From Amphiduros pacificus (taxonomy: Eukaryota > Annelida > Polychaeta > Phyllodocida > Hesionidae), in the NCBI GenBank assembly GCA_949316495.1, contig OX439005.1, forward strand, positions 3,691,001 through 3,755,000: a stretch of DNA of 64,000 nt, in the 5' to 3' direction. This document shows positions 34,273 through 45,235 of the stretch, piece after piece. Under the pieces are notes generated by a model, which worked only from the letters and a program-made list of their open reading frames with translations, was not told where the DNA came from and did no database searches. The position numbers and the translations under genes are program-made. Each line of letters starts with the position of its first letter. Within the stretch, counting starts at the first letter, position 1.

Positions 34273-37200
34273 ATGCCACCCAAGAGCAAATGTTGGCTGC
34301 ACTTTGACAGGACACCAGAGGGAGGGAAGTGCCGATTATGTAACAATTTTGTGACAAGCAAGGGTGGCAACACCACCAATCTTTTCTGCCATCTGAGGAG
34401 AGCCCACAGCATTGAACTTCAGCCACACAAGTCTGTTGCAGGTAAGATGACTGGATCATTATGTAAGATCCATCACAGGTTTGATTTATTGGGGGGATCC
34501 ATCATGGGTTGGGCGAGATCCATCACAGGTTGGGCGAGATCCATCACAGGTTGGGCAAGATCCATCACATGTTGGGTGAGATCCATCACATGTTGGGTGA
34601 GATCCATCACATGTTGGGTGAGATCCATGACGGGTTGGGTGAGATCCATCACGGGTTGGGTGAGATCCATCACGGGTTGGGTGAGATCCATCACGGGTTG
34701 GGTGAGATCCATCACGGGTTGGGTGAGATCCATCAAATGTTGGGTGAGATCCATCAATGTTGGGTGAGATCCATCACGGGTTGGGTGAGATCCATCACGG
34801 GTTGGGTGAGATCCATCATGGGTTGGGTGAGATCCATCACGGGTTGAATGAGATCCATCACATATTGGGTGAGATCCATCAATGTTGGGTGAGATCCATC
34901 ACGGGTTGGGTGAGATCCATCACAGGTTGGGTGAGATCCATCACGGGTTGGGTGAGATCCATCATGGGTTGGGTGAGATCCATCACAGGTTGGGTGTGAT
35001 CCATCACGGGTTGGGTGAGATCCATCACGGGTTGAATGAGATCCATCACAGGTTGGGTGAGATCCATCAAATGTTGGGTGAGATCCATCACGGGTTGGGT
35101 GAGATCCATCACAGGTTGGGTGAGATCCATCATGGGTTGGGTGAGATCCATCACGGGTTGAATGAGATCCATCACAGGTTGGGTGAGATCCATCAAATGT
35201 TGGGTGAGATCCATCACGGGTTGGGTGAGATCCATCACGGGTTGGGTGAGATCCATCACGGGTTGGGTGAGATCCATCATGGGTTGGGTGAGATCCATCA
35301 AATGTTGGGTGAGATCCATCACGGGTTGGGTGAGATCCATCACATGTTGAGTGAGATCCATCACAGTGATTTATTGAGAAAGATCCAGTGTTGTTGAGTA
35401 AGATCCATCATATTCTATTTGGAAAATTTAAAATGATAGAAAATGGACCACTGCCCAAAATTTCCTTAAGTTGGACTTAAACCCCATCTCTTGGCACTTT
35501 TCAATGATCCGCAGATCTTCTCAAGAAAGCAGCATGTACTTCATCTCAAGATCCTCAATCTGCAGCTGGGGCAACGTCAGCTGGGGCAACGGCAGCTCTT
35601 CCACTACCTGCACTTCCTCGGCTTCCTGGTCTGGATCCCCCAGCCTCTACCTCCTCTGCATCACAACCTACATCACAATGTTCAACTGCGGAGGTAAAGA
35701 TGAGTCCCTGGGAGCGGGCCCGGCTGGCCAAGCTGCCCTCCTCAAGATATAGGGAGATCACTAGGGCCGTGACGTATCACATCATTGATGACATGAGGCC
35801 CTACTCAACCATCAGCAGCCGCTCATTTAGGTAATTTGTACTGACAATGCCATTGCCATAAATAAATCTTTATTCATGCAATACAATATTTTTACATTAA
35901 AAAAAATAATATATTTCAGCAGTCTATGGGCATTGTGTATAAAATATATAAACAAATTTCACATTGATCTCAAAAAGTCAGAAAAGGTTCAATTTTTGTT
36001 TCAGGAATCTCCTCCATGTTTTGGAGCCCAGGTATCAGACCCCAAGCCATAACACAATGGGAGAACAAATTATCCCAGCAGTTCACACGGTGGAGAAGGA
36101 GAAATTGAGGGAGGAACTGAAGACCGTTGACTTTGTGGGAATAACCAGTGATGGCTGGTCATCACGGGCTGTTCAAGCTTACGAAACATATACTGTTCAT
36201 TTCCTGCGGGGATGGACACTCAAATCCAAGGTAAAAAGATAACCACTGTTGTTTTGAATATTATGTCAACTTGAATATCATTCAAAAAGGTAAACTTAAG
36301 ATCAAAAATGTTCTCTTTTTCTGTGCATTATGTTTGCCTAACTATGTTTCAGGTCCTGCAAACCGAACTAGCCAGTGAGTCCCACACAGGAGAGTTCCTG
36401 GCCGCCAGGATGGACCGGACACTGGGCGATTGGGGGTTGGAGGAGAAGGCGGCAGCAGTGACAACCGACAATGCTGCCAACATGGTAAAAGCATGTGAAC
36501 TCTCGAAGGTGAGAACTTATAATAGATAAGTATTTCTGTTTTGATAATGAGAGTAAAATATAAATAGTAATCACTTTTTTAGTAGTCACTATTTTTATTA
36601 TGACTTCTATTGTTACAATTATAGGTGGTGCAACTACAAGTGGGGTGTTTTGCCCACACGTTGAACTTGGCAGCAGTCCGCGCGGCTGAAACCATGAGAG
36701 ATGTTGACAGCAAGATAAATAGTGTCATTTCATATTTCCATCGTAGCTCAACAGTGGGACTACCTGTCTTCCAGGAGTACCAGCGTAAGCTGGAACTCCC
36801 TAAGCACACACTGATGACCGAGTGCAAGACTCGATGGAACAGTGGATATCTTTCAAAGGTGAGTTTACAAAATTGAACCTGGACTGAATTTTGTAATACA
36901 GATTAGATATTAGATGATCAGGGTCTTAACATTTTTTTACTGTTTAATTTTTGTTTTTAGAAGCGTTTTCTGGAGCAGCGACCTGCCATTATCTCGGCCC
37001 TTATGGACCCGCGGCTCCGTTCTCAGAAGGATGCCAAGCTCTTGCATGCTGATTTGAGTGACAATGCCATCCGCTGCGTGGAGATATATGTGGAGCTCAT
37101 GGCCCACATGTATGAGACTACCCTTCTCATCTCCACAGAGACTTTTCCAGCCTGTGGACTGATTCTCCCCTTGCAGGTAATGGAGAAGAGAAAGAGAAGA

Positions 37201-38053
37201 GAAATATATATCTCATGCATTATAGCATTTGTGATGTATTTCATAATTTTTTTCTAATTGTTGCTTTACAGAGCAAGTTGGTGGCCCTCTTCATGCGAGA
37301 AGAGGGTGACACCCCCTTTGCTGTAAAGCTGAAAGCGGCAGTGTCAGCAGATTTGGTGGAGAGATATAACGACACAAAACTCCACAACTTTCTGGAGGAG
37401 GCCTCAGCCTTAGACCCCCGCATGAAGCTGCGCCGGTGTATCACCCCTGAGGCCTGGACCCGCCTTATTCAGGCTGTTGTTGACATCATGGTAACTATTA
37501 ATCCTGAAAAATAAAGAAAATATTACCATTACATTAATCATAATATTACCATTATATATAAAATACCACCCCCACAGTGAATAGTAACGACCAGTCTACT
37601 ACATTTACATGTTTATATTTACAGGACACAGTACAAGGCGGTGTTGTGGTGAAGTCCGAGCCCAAGGATGACAACGAGGATGAGGTGAAGCCCCCTGCAG
37701 CCAAGGTTTGCATCCTGGACGATGATGATGATGACGAGGATGTGCAGGTGACAGCTTCTTACAGACTTACCTCCCATCAGCTTGCAGAGGCAGAGGTCGC
37801 AAAATATCGCCAGCTGGCCAAACTGCCCATGGGCCGTGACCCACTGGCCTGGTGGCAGGAGCATGAACTGGACCTACCCCACATTGCTAAGCTGGCCAGA
37901 AGGTATCTCGTCGTCCAGGCCACTTCTGTTCCCGCTGAGCGGGTGTTCAGCACAGCGGGTGATATTGTCACCGCTGAGAGGTCCTGCCTCAATCCTGATG
38001 CAGTGGACGCCCTGATTTTTTTGAAGAAGAACTTAGAAGGTCCACTAACTTAA
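34273..38053 (+). CDS. hAT transposase (BED zinc finger, RNase H-like core, hATC)
   Basis: Exons: 34273-34441, ~35500-35830, 36005-36230, 36353-36508, 36625-36858, 36961-37176, 37272-37490, 37625-38053. Donor and acceptor signals are canonical and phases join where checked. Exon 1 is a BED-type finger (CRLCNNFV...NLFCHLRRAH). The catalytic core follows: VDFVGITSDGWSS, then AAAVTTDNAANMVKAC, then CFAHTLNLAA, as in ZBED/hAT transposases. C-terminus: hATC dimerisation domain (VQATSVPAERVFSTAGDIV, ALIFLKKN). The left border of exon 2 is uncertain. The enzyme would cut and paste its own element. No inactivating change was seen. Confidence 0.87.
34497..35375. repeat. 21 bp minisatellite (~41 copies) in the hAT transposase intron 1
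   Basis: Unit 'gggttgggtgagatccatca'+'c', with 'tgttggg', 'caggttggg' and 'gaatgagatcc' variants. Each unit contains GGTGAGAT, a donor-like sequence. Because 21 is a multiple of three, long frames open on both strands (for example 34882-35397 + and 34879-35364 -); they are repeat artefacts. Confidence 0.95.
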
Positions 38054-38314
38054 TGTTGCAGCACAAATGTAAATATGTACATAAATAAAAGCGCAGAGAG
38101 AGAAAATGTTAAATGTGATACTGGTTTGTGTTATTTATTAAAAATGGCAAACGCGACGCGAATCGTGTGGAATGATAATTTATTGATACGTATCGATACA
38201 TATCGATACGTATTGAATATCGATAAATCATCGATACGTATCGTATCGTATCGATGAAATCCAACGATATGATGCCCTAGATCTTAGCAGTCTTATACAC
38301 GAGTAAATACGGTA

Positions 38315-39592
38315 AAACGTATATACGATGTTCGTATTTTCGAAATAACGGATATCAGACGTAGCGGGTCGATTTTAATTGCGTTTTAAATGATAAATAA
38401 AGGTATTTACCCAATATTATCACAAATTCGCTTTGCAGGTCAAGAACAGAACAAAACCATCCAATCATTTAACATGCATTACGCAATACGAGGTCGTAAA
38501 CGGGAGTGACGTAACGGATTGATTTTAATTACGTTTTAAATGATAAATAAAGGTATTTACCCAATATTATTTCGAAACACTTTGTTTTGACTTTGTTCTC
38601 ACTGATTCCAATTATCAGCGTTCACAGTTTTGCGTTTCGTCATTGTCTCCACTGCTTTGAGTCGTGTCTTCCATGTTGACAGAAGTGCTTGCACACGTGG
38701 ATCGATTTTAATTGCGTTTTAAATGATAAATAAAGGTATTTACCCAATATTATCATGATGATTTACGGCCGATGGAGTGCTATAAACGATAATAATTAAA
38801 AGCGATATAATTAATATCTTTGGCTTAAAATACACAAAGAAATATTCTACCACGTGTAGACAGTCGTCCGCCTGTCCGATATTTGCTTTCACGCTAGTAT
38901 TGCGTAATGCATGTTAAATTGATGGATGGTTTTGTTCTGTTCTCGACCTGCAAAGCGTATTTTGTGTTTATATTGGGTAAATACCTTTATATGCTATATA
39001 TCATTTAAAACATATTATTTCGAAATGCTTTGATTTGACTTTGTTCTCACTGATTTCAATTATCAGCGTTCACAGTTTTGCATTTCGTCTTTGTTTCCAC
39101 TGCTTTGAGTCGTGTCTTCCCTGTTGACAGAAATGCTTTCACACGTGGATCGATTTGAATTGCGTTTTAAATGATAAAAAAAGGTATATACATAATATTA
39201 TCACAAATTACGTTTTGCAGGTCGAGAACAGAACAAAACGATCCATTATTGCGCAATATATTAACAATCGTTTTCGCGCTAAAAACAAGAGCCTCTTCCC
39301 GTCACTTCCGCCTTTCAAAATTGCGACCACGTGTTGCGTTGAGTCGTGTCTTCCTTGTTGACAGAAATGCTTTCACACGCGGATCGATTTTAATTGCATT
39401 TCAAATGATAAATAATGAAAACGCATTGTTTTGAGGCTAAAATCAATGATGTGGAGAAATTCTCGACGTAATTGTGATAATATTAAGTACATACCTTTAT
39501 TTATCATTTAAAACGCAATTAAAATCAATCTGCTACGTCTGATATTCGTTATTTCGAAAATATGAACATCATATTTACGTTTTACCGTATTT
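38315..39592. mobile_element. Foldback element with ~115 bp inverted arms and internal direct repeats
   Basis: Arms 38315-38430 and 39468-39592 are inverse copies ('ttcgaaataacgga', 'cagacgtagc', 'attgcgttttaaatgataaa'). The interior repeats 'gcgttttaaatgataaataa' + 'aggtatttaccc' at ~38380, 38530, 38715, and more weakly at ~39160 and ~39395. A ~105 bp block ('tcactgattccaattatcag') is directly duplicated at ~38600 and ~39045. No coding capacity. Confidence 0.7.
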
Positions 39593-39598
39593 ACGTTT

Positions 39599-39708
39599 TA
39601 CCGTAAATACTCGAGTATAAGACTGCTCTCGTGTATAAGACGACCCCCTAAACATTAACTAAGAGTTTTTGGAAAAAAACCTCGTCTTATACACGAGTAT
39701 ATACGGTA
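39599..39708. mobile_element. 110 bp hairpin MITE
   Basis: Ends TACCGTAAATACTCGAG and CTCG(T)...TATATACGGTA fold back on each other; same terminal family as 33664-38314. Confidence 0.65.
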
Positions 39709-39748
39709 AGTCTGTCCCAGTTTTTTCATTGTGGATTATAGACCTTAA

Positions 39749-40690
39749 GTATGGAGTCCCTAAGGGATTGGTCCTTGGACCCATCCAGTTTACAATCTAC
39801 ATGTCACCTCTCACATACATCATTGCAAAATTTGGTCTCAGTTATCATATTTATGCTGATGATATCCTGTTGACAACAAGAGTAGACATCATGTAGACAT
39901 GTTGAAACAAAGATTGTAATATTGCACTAGTGATGTCAGGACTTTCTTAATTACAAATAAGATGAAGATAAATGATGGCAAAATTGAAATGCTGATTTGT
40001 GCTGGCAGACATTACCTCTATCAGACATGACATCAATACTGTGAGAGTCGGTGATGCTGACGTCTCACCTAATGAGTAGTTGATCTGGGGATCACCTTTG
40101 ACTCAAAAATGGCCATGAAGACTCAATTTTTAAAAATGTGCAAAAAGGGCCACTATCACATAAAAAACATAGCCACCATCAGGCAGTGCCTTACATCCAC
40201 TTATTATGGTAATGGCCTCCTAGCCAGTCTCCCAAATGCAGACATTGGGAAACTGCAATATCTGCAAAGCTCTGCAGCACACGTAGTTGGGAGGATCAGA
40301 AAATGTTATCATATATCATAAAGGAATTACATTGCCTAAAGGAATTACATTGGCTGCCATTATGAGCCAGAATTGATTTTAATATTCTTAATGGTAAGTC
40401 CCTTAATGGTAAGGCACTGCCTTACTTGTGTGACCTCCTCCCTCTCAGAATCAACGACGGGCACCTTAGGTCTAATGATAATACATATTTGTTAATTCCC
40501 AAGACTTGCCCGAAGACAGTGGGTGATAGGACATTCTCATGAGCTATTGCCCCTAGACTGGAATTCTGACATTAGGAATAGCCCGTCAGTCGACTGAAAG
40601 CATACCTTTTTAGGAAGAGTTACTCTGACATAGCGCTATGAACAGACATTATTTGGTATCAGCACAATATAAATTTTCTTAAGATTTAAT
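39749..40690 (+). mobile_element. LINE (CR1/L2-like), 3' portion
   Basis: Continues the reverse transcriptase interrupted at 33287: KYGVPKGLVLGPIQFTIYM, then SYHIYADDILL (the YADD catalytic motif). Further 3' pieces match the C-terminal region of CR1/L2-type LINEs (ELHWLP, LPYLCDLLPL, RLKAYLFRKSYSDIAL) but carry several stops and frame changes, so the copy is dead. The last ~50 bp ('cgctatgaacagacatt', 'ggtatcagc', 'atataaat') match the 3' end of the SINE at 57016-57157. Confidence 0.85.
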
Positions 40691-41247
40691 CTTAAGAAAT
40701 TTTCTTCAGATTTAATCAACGCAAAGTGGAGGAATAACTGTTACTCAAGGTCAAACAAAGGTTATCTCAAGGTCAAACGTTTTCAAAGGAAAAATGTTTC
40801 AAAATCAACATAAGAGATGAATAAACTTGATTTGAAGATATGTAGGTTGTCTTCTATTCTGTCTATTGCTGCCACTGTCACCCTTTGAAAAGAGTAGGGC
40901 ATTGAGTCCCAGTGGCAGGCTTCTATCTGACCTAATATAGCCTGGGCAGAGCTGAAAAGGTTGTTAACACAAACAACTTAAATAAACTAATCTAAATGGG
41001 TAAACAAATGACAGGACATTGACTTGTCAATCTTGGATGAAAACATTTTTGACCATGTATTACTGATCCTATTAAGAACTATTTAGGTGCCACACTGTCA
41101 TTAATACAGAAATTCTGCAAAAACAGAAAAAAGGACTATCTCACAAATTTGCACTACACAGAATAATTCATGTCAAGAAACTTAAAGAAAAAAAATATCA
41201 AAGTGAATGAAAATCTCACCTGAACTTGGCTGAAGTGCTACCTTAAG
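40691..41247. other. Stretch without a recognisable gene
   Basis: AT-rich flank of the LINE. A short duplication of 'tcaaggtcaaac' near 40748 and 40770. No gene was seen. Confidence 0.5.
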
Positions 41248-41405
41248 TTTGTTTGGGGTTTCACGAACATCACTTTCAACATTATTTCCGTCATTTTTTA
41301 GATATAGTGCTGCCTCACTAAACTGTCATGTTGCAGGTTCTTGACATGACAACCAAACTGGTAATATTTTCCAGGACAAAGGGTTAACCCTTCAAGTATG
41401 CACCT
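41248..41405 (-). mobile_element. 5'-truncated SINE copy
   Basis: Minus-strand copy of the body and tail of the 24097 family ('gtttggggtttcac', 'gatatagtgctgcctcac', 'aaagggttaaccct'). The tRNA-like head is missing. Confidence 0.78.
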
Positions 41406-41476
41406 CAGTCCATGATCTGGATTCATGATACACACAATCATCAGTAAATTAAAATATGTGCATATAAAATACATTA

Positions 41477-41700
41477 TGTTGTGGCCAGGCGATAATTCCA
41501 TTGATCGTCATGGTCCACTGACCTGGCCAATCACCTTCCCCCAATATTCCTACGCCGGGCCAGGCGGGAAATCCAAAGCCGAGGCCAGACAGATGATCTC
41601 TGGACACCGGCTACGGAAGAACCTTTTCAACAGGTAAGTTTTAAATAGATTTTAACTAGTGTTAAGATTGGTGTGACTTTAATAAATAAGAGTCACATCA
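41477..41700 (+). repeat. 5' LTR (224 bp)
   Basis: Starts TGTTGTGG and ends CACATCA, so it has the TG...CA ends of LTRs. It contains GTAAGTTTT, which could serve as a splice donor, and AATAAATAAG near the end as a possible poly(A) signal. It reads as identical to 53629-53852. Confidence 0.95.
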
Positions 41701-41702
41701 AA

Positions 41703-41714
41703 TGGCGCTGCGAC
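41703..41714 (+). promoter_or_regulatory. Putative primer-binding site
   Basis: TGGCGCTGCGAC begins two bases after the 5' LTR. TGG at the start fits pairing with the CCA end of a tRNA; the primer tRNA was not identified. Confidence 0.55.
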
Positions 41715-42283
41715 TTGCCGCGCTTGTGTGGGATTTACACAGGTAGATTCCGCACTCTTTTTTGAGAGTGGAGGTATAAATATTACCTCCAACTTTCATA
41801 CCTTATTGTTGCGCCACTTTGACCTTCTCCCGGCCGGTAATTTCACTTGGTCCACGTGGCCCAGGTCCAGAATTCAATAAAGTTGATAGTTTGCAACTTA
41901 TTTGTGTAATTTCAACTTGAAATTCCACGTAATTGAGGAGAAATTACCCTTTTCTCTTCAAGAAGTTGCAGACAACTTGTCAAAACATTAGTTTTGATTT
42001 TGTACATTTTTGTTGTCCGCACGACTTGTGTCTTGTGCGTACCGCAGAGCCTGCGCAATACACTGAAGGGTAGATTCCACACATTTTTTGAGAAAAGTGT
42101 GTGGTAGTAGTATTGCAGTCTCTGAATTATTGTAAATTCTGCATATTTAATTAAAATCCGGCCATTATTTTGTTTGTATTTGCCCCATTGTATTCCCCTA
42201 TTTACTATAAGTTACTATAAGTTTACTATGCAATATATAGTAAGTTGCCAGTTGCTTGTAGTGTGTATTAAATTGTAAACTCT

Positions 42284-45235
42284 ATGGATCAAAGTAGAGA
42301 CATGGAGGCCTCACAGTACCCCATTAATTTGTACACTGCCCAGCCCCTAGAGCTCATGGTATTTCCAGGGGTAGGCACCATTAGGGCCCAGAATATTGTT
42401 TCTGAAAGGGAACAAAATAGTATAGTAACCGCTGAGAGGCTTCAGGAGATAACTCATATTCCCACTGAACAATGGGAGACATGGGCAGCCACAGGGATGT
42501 TGTCTTTCAGAAAGCCCACACCCCCCAACAGTCACAATTCCTCTCGTTCATCCCGGTCCTCAAATAACCGTTCCCATCAGTCCCATAAATCGTCCCGTCA
42601 CTCTACCCATCATACTTCCCATCATTCTTCCCGTAAAAATTCCCCTAACAGCACTAAAGATTCTAGGGGAAGTAGGAGAGAAGTTGGGGTTGGTGAAATG
42701 GCAGCTACCTTCTGCATGGACTTTGCCCAAGCCATGGTGCAGGGGCAGGGGCCCCATAACACTTCAACCCCACGTTCACAAGACAGCCCATGCATCCCCC
42801 CAATCCCAACACGAAACCCAGACCTTATTGACCACAGTGCTGAACAGGCTAGGGCTTCACAAATGGCAGATCATGAAACTAGGTTCAGACAAACCTATTT
42901 GACCCGCCAGTCCCAGAAAGACAACATTAGGGAATTAGTCCAACCACGTCTCCCTCCTGGCTTTAATGAGACCCAACTGTCAGTGATACAACACCTTGCT
43001 TCACATGACCATGGTCCCCCAGCTGGAGCATTTGAAAGAATGTTTCCACATCGCCCTGCAACAAGGCCCATCCCAAACCTATGGTCATTCCCGGAAGCTC
43101 CCCTCGCTGACCTACAGTCTCTGAATCCCTCAGCACCCCCTCTATCAAAAACAACCACTAATCAACCCCCTTCACACTCCACTGTTCGCCCTAATCATAC
43201 CCGCCCTATGCCCACATTTCCTATTGAACCACCAGCCCCTACACGGTCCCCCCAGGTTTTTGAAAATCCCGCCCTTAGGGAAACATTGGCAAGGGTACCT
43301 CAAATGGGAGAAAGTGTGAATGTATCAAATCACAATACTCCCAGAACATTCACTAACACTTCACTTAAACAAGTGATGTTACCAAACTCCCACGCCAATA
43401 GACCTATAGGACACTATCCCTCTGCAGTTTCTCACCAACCATCCTCGTCACATCCACAAATTCATGTGCAGCATTCACGTCATTCACAGGAGCCCCCAAT
43501 GAATTCACCACCAATGAATAACATCGCCACCCCCTGTCATGTATTGCCTGCCGTGGGACATGGTTATACGTATTTTACCTCAACTGCTGCCCCAAGACCA
43601 GAGATGGCGAGGAGACCTCCTCACCATCGTATTTCCCCGCCTAGAGCCCCATACATGCCCACTGTCCCAGAGGAGATTTCACAACATATTCACGAATCAA
43701 ATAAATTTACAGGTTCAGTTGTACCTCCTCCTGGGTTCTCTGAGGCATCACAACCAATTAGACCCCCTTCAGGTGTCCCACCTAGATACCCCTCATTAAA
43801 TTATGTCCCTCCAAACTTTTCCTCAATTAATGCCCCTTCCGTATCAGCACCTCACGTCACGGGTACAAGTGGAATTCCTTCACATCCATCAATGGGTATT
43901 ACACCATTCACCCCAATAATACCTCCCTCTATGCCCATATTGACAGGATCACAAGGAGTTCCCATACACCCAAACCCCCATATCCCTATGGTCCCAGAAG
44001 TCCCCCACTTCATGTCTGTCCCATTTAGTGCTGCAGATCCCCAGCCTCAAACCACTTCTTACTGTAGTCCCGCCTATAGAACTACCCGAATGCCATCCTC
44101 AAATCAGGGTAGTAGAGGTAGGTCGCACAGTAGGAAACAGAGGAAGCACTTTAGGAAACACCCTGGTTCCCCCCATAGAGTCCGAGGACAAGCTTCTAGT
44201 ACTTCTAGTTCGTCTGAAGACTCAGATAGTGACACTCATGATGACTCTGATTCTTCCTGGCACTCTGAGGAATCAGAGAACTCTGGGAGTGAACCTTCCC
44301 GTCATCGACATAGTAGGCCCTCCCGTAAAAAGAGCCCTTCCCGTGCTAAGATGCCCACCTTTAATGGGGAGCGTTCTGAATGGAATGGATTTCTGTTCCA
44401 TTTTAAAAACACTTCCCAGGAATACAGGTGGGGAAAAGATAAAAGGTTGGAGCGATTAAAAGATTGCTTGCGAGGCAAAGCACTCGAATTCGCTAGACAT
44501 TTGCCCAAGAAAACCCTTAAAAATTTTGACAAATTTAAAAATGCCCTAAATAAAAGATTCTCCCCCATAGAAAATAGAATAACGGCCCGAAATAAACTTC
44601 ATACATTAAAACAAGAGCCTGAAGAGTCACTGGAGGATTTCAGTGACCGTATTTATGTCATGACTAACCAGGGGTATAAAGGTGCCAAAAAACAGACCAT
44701 CGAATCCGAAGCTGTTGATCACTTCCTTCGTGGTCTCCGGGAGAAACAGGCAGCACTATCAGCCCTTAAAAGAAATCCCAAGTCCCTTCAAAAAGCCCTG
44801 AAATATGTAAAAGCGGACTTGGTAAGTCAGAAGTCCATTTACGGGAAAACCATTATTTCCACTCGCCAGGTCCAATTTACAAGCCCTACCCCTAGTTCTC
44901 ACAAACCAGAAACCCCTAACACCAGATCTTCACCCCGAGATAGTCCCAGCCGTTTTGAGTTTAGACAGCTGGCGTCTCAAGTGTCGGAGATAGGGGAGAC
45001 TGTTAGAAAGATGTATGAGAGAACTAATAGATCCCCTACCTTTAATTCCCCCTCAAGGTCTCCCTCAAGGAAGGACTTGATTTGTTATAAATGTGGGAGG
45101 AATGGCCACTTTAGGAGAGAATGCAGAGCCCCTTCCCCAACTGTAAGAACTCCACCCACACCACAGTCTCCTGCTAGCCCTTACTCCCGTTCCCCAACCC
45201 CTAGTCCTTTAAAAGGCCAAGGGCTCAGCAAATAG
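42284..45235 (+). CDS. Gag of the LTR retrotransposon, with an N-terminal HhH-like segment
   Basis: 983 residues, from ATG 42284 to TAG. Residues ~16-52 (LELMVFPGVGTIRAQNIVS...TAERLQEI) look like a helix-hairpin-helix DNA-binding motif of the ComEA type. A Ser/His/Arg-rich segment follows (~80-125), then ~480 proline-rich residues and an RS/acidic block (~600-690). From KMPTFNGE (~689) the retrotransposon gag domain runs (LKDCLRGKALEFARHLP, EDFSDRIYVMTNQG). Near the end is a CCHC zinc knuckle (CYKCGRNGHFRREC, ~934-947). Gag would assemble the particle and bind RNA. It is longer than typical Ty3-type Gag (300-500 residues) because of the N-terminal half. The HhH reading is inference. Confidence 0.9.
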   Translation: MDQSRDMEASQYPINLYTAQPLELMVFPGVGTIRAQNIVSEREQNSIVTAERLQEITHIPTEQWETWAATGMLSFRKPTPPNSHNSSRSSRSSNNRSHQSHKSSRHSTHHTSHHSSRKNSPNSTKDSRGSRREVGVGEMAATFCMDFAQAMVQGQGPHNTSTPRSQDSPCIPPIPTRNPDLIDHSAEQARASQMADHETRFRQTYLTRQSQKDNIRELVQPRLPPGFNETQLSVIQHLASHDHGPPAGAFERMFPHRPATRPIPNLWSFPEAPLADLQSLNPSAPPLSKTTTNQPPSHSTVRPNHTRPMPTFPIEPPAPTRSPQVFENPALRETLARVPQMGESVNVSNHNTPRTFTNTSLKQVMLPNSHANRPIGHYPSAVSHQPSSSHPQIHVQHSRHSQEPPMNSPPMNNIATPCHVLPAVGHGYTYFTSTAAPRPEMARRPPHHRISPPRAPYMPTVPEEISQHIHESNKFTGSVVPPPGFSEASQPIRPPSGVPPRYPSLNYVPPNFSSINAPSVSAPHVTGTSGIPSHPSMGITPFTPIIPPSMPILTGSQGVPIHPNPHIPMVPEVPHFMSVPFSAADPQPQTTSYCSPAYRTTRMPSSNQGSRGRSHSRKQRKHFRKHPGSPHRVRGQASSTSSSSEDSDSDTHDDSDSSWHSEESENSGSEPSRHRHSRPSRKKSPSRAKMPTFNGERSEWNGFLFHFKNTSQEYRWGKDKRLERLKDCLRGKALEFARHLPKKTLKNFDKFKNALNKRFSPIENRITARNKLHTLKQEPEESLEDFSDRIYVMTNQGYKGAKKQTIESEAVDHFLRGLREKQAALSALKRNPKSLQKALKYVKADLVSQKSIYGKTIISTRQVQFTSPTPSSHKPETPNTRSSPRDSPSRFEFRQLASQVSEIGETVRKMYERTNRSPTFNSPSRSPSRKDLICYKCGRNGHFRRECRAPSPTVRTPPTPQSPASPYSRSPTPSPLKGQGLSK

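Larger units (their letters stand above)
33871..38279 (+). mobile_element. hAT DNA transposon, apparently intact
   Basis: 4409 bp, terminal repeats TAGGGCATCA / TGATGCCCTA, flanked by the perfect 8 bp duplication GATCTTAG (33863-33870 and 38280-38287), diagnostic of hAT. Sub-terminal regions are rich in TATCGATA-type palindromes (33890-33980, 38180-38265), likely transposase binding sites. It encodes a multi-exon transposase with no visible break. The perfect duplication and open coding exons suggest a young insertion. Confidence 0.95.
33664..38314. mobile_element. TACCGTATTTAC-terminus MITE, split by the hAT element
   Basis: Left end TACCGTATTTACTCGTG (33664) and right end CACGAGTAAATACGGTA (to 38314) are inverse complements. 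Without the hAT insert the element would be about 240 bp. A second small relative lies at 39599-39708, and the outermost inverted pair could alternatively be 33664 with 39708. Confidence 0.7.
33288..39744. mobile_element. TTAA-type MITE containing further nested elements
   Basis: Ends GGTCTATAATCCACAATC (33288) and its complement (to 39744) are bounded by TTAA at 33284-33287 and 39745-39748. It interrupts the LINE reverse transcriptase exactly. The left arm (33288-33663) holds a version ~190 bp longer than the 3709-3895 copy; the right arm is only ~36 bp. Everything between is later insertions. Confidence 0.85.

Noticed and set aside
34473-35397. Overlapping repeat ORFs on both strands
   Set aside because: 21 bp minisatellite in the hAT transposase intron.
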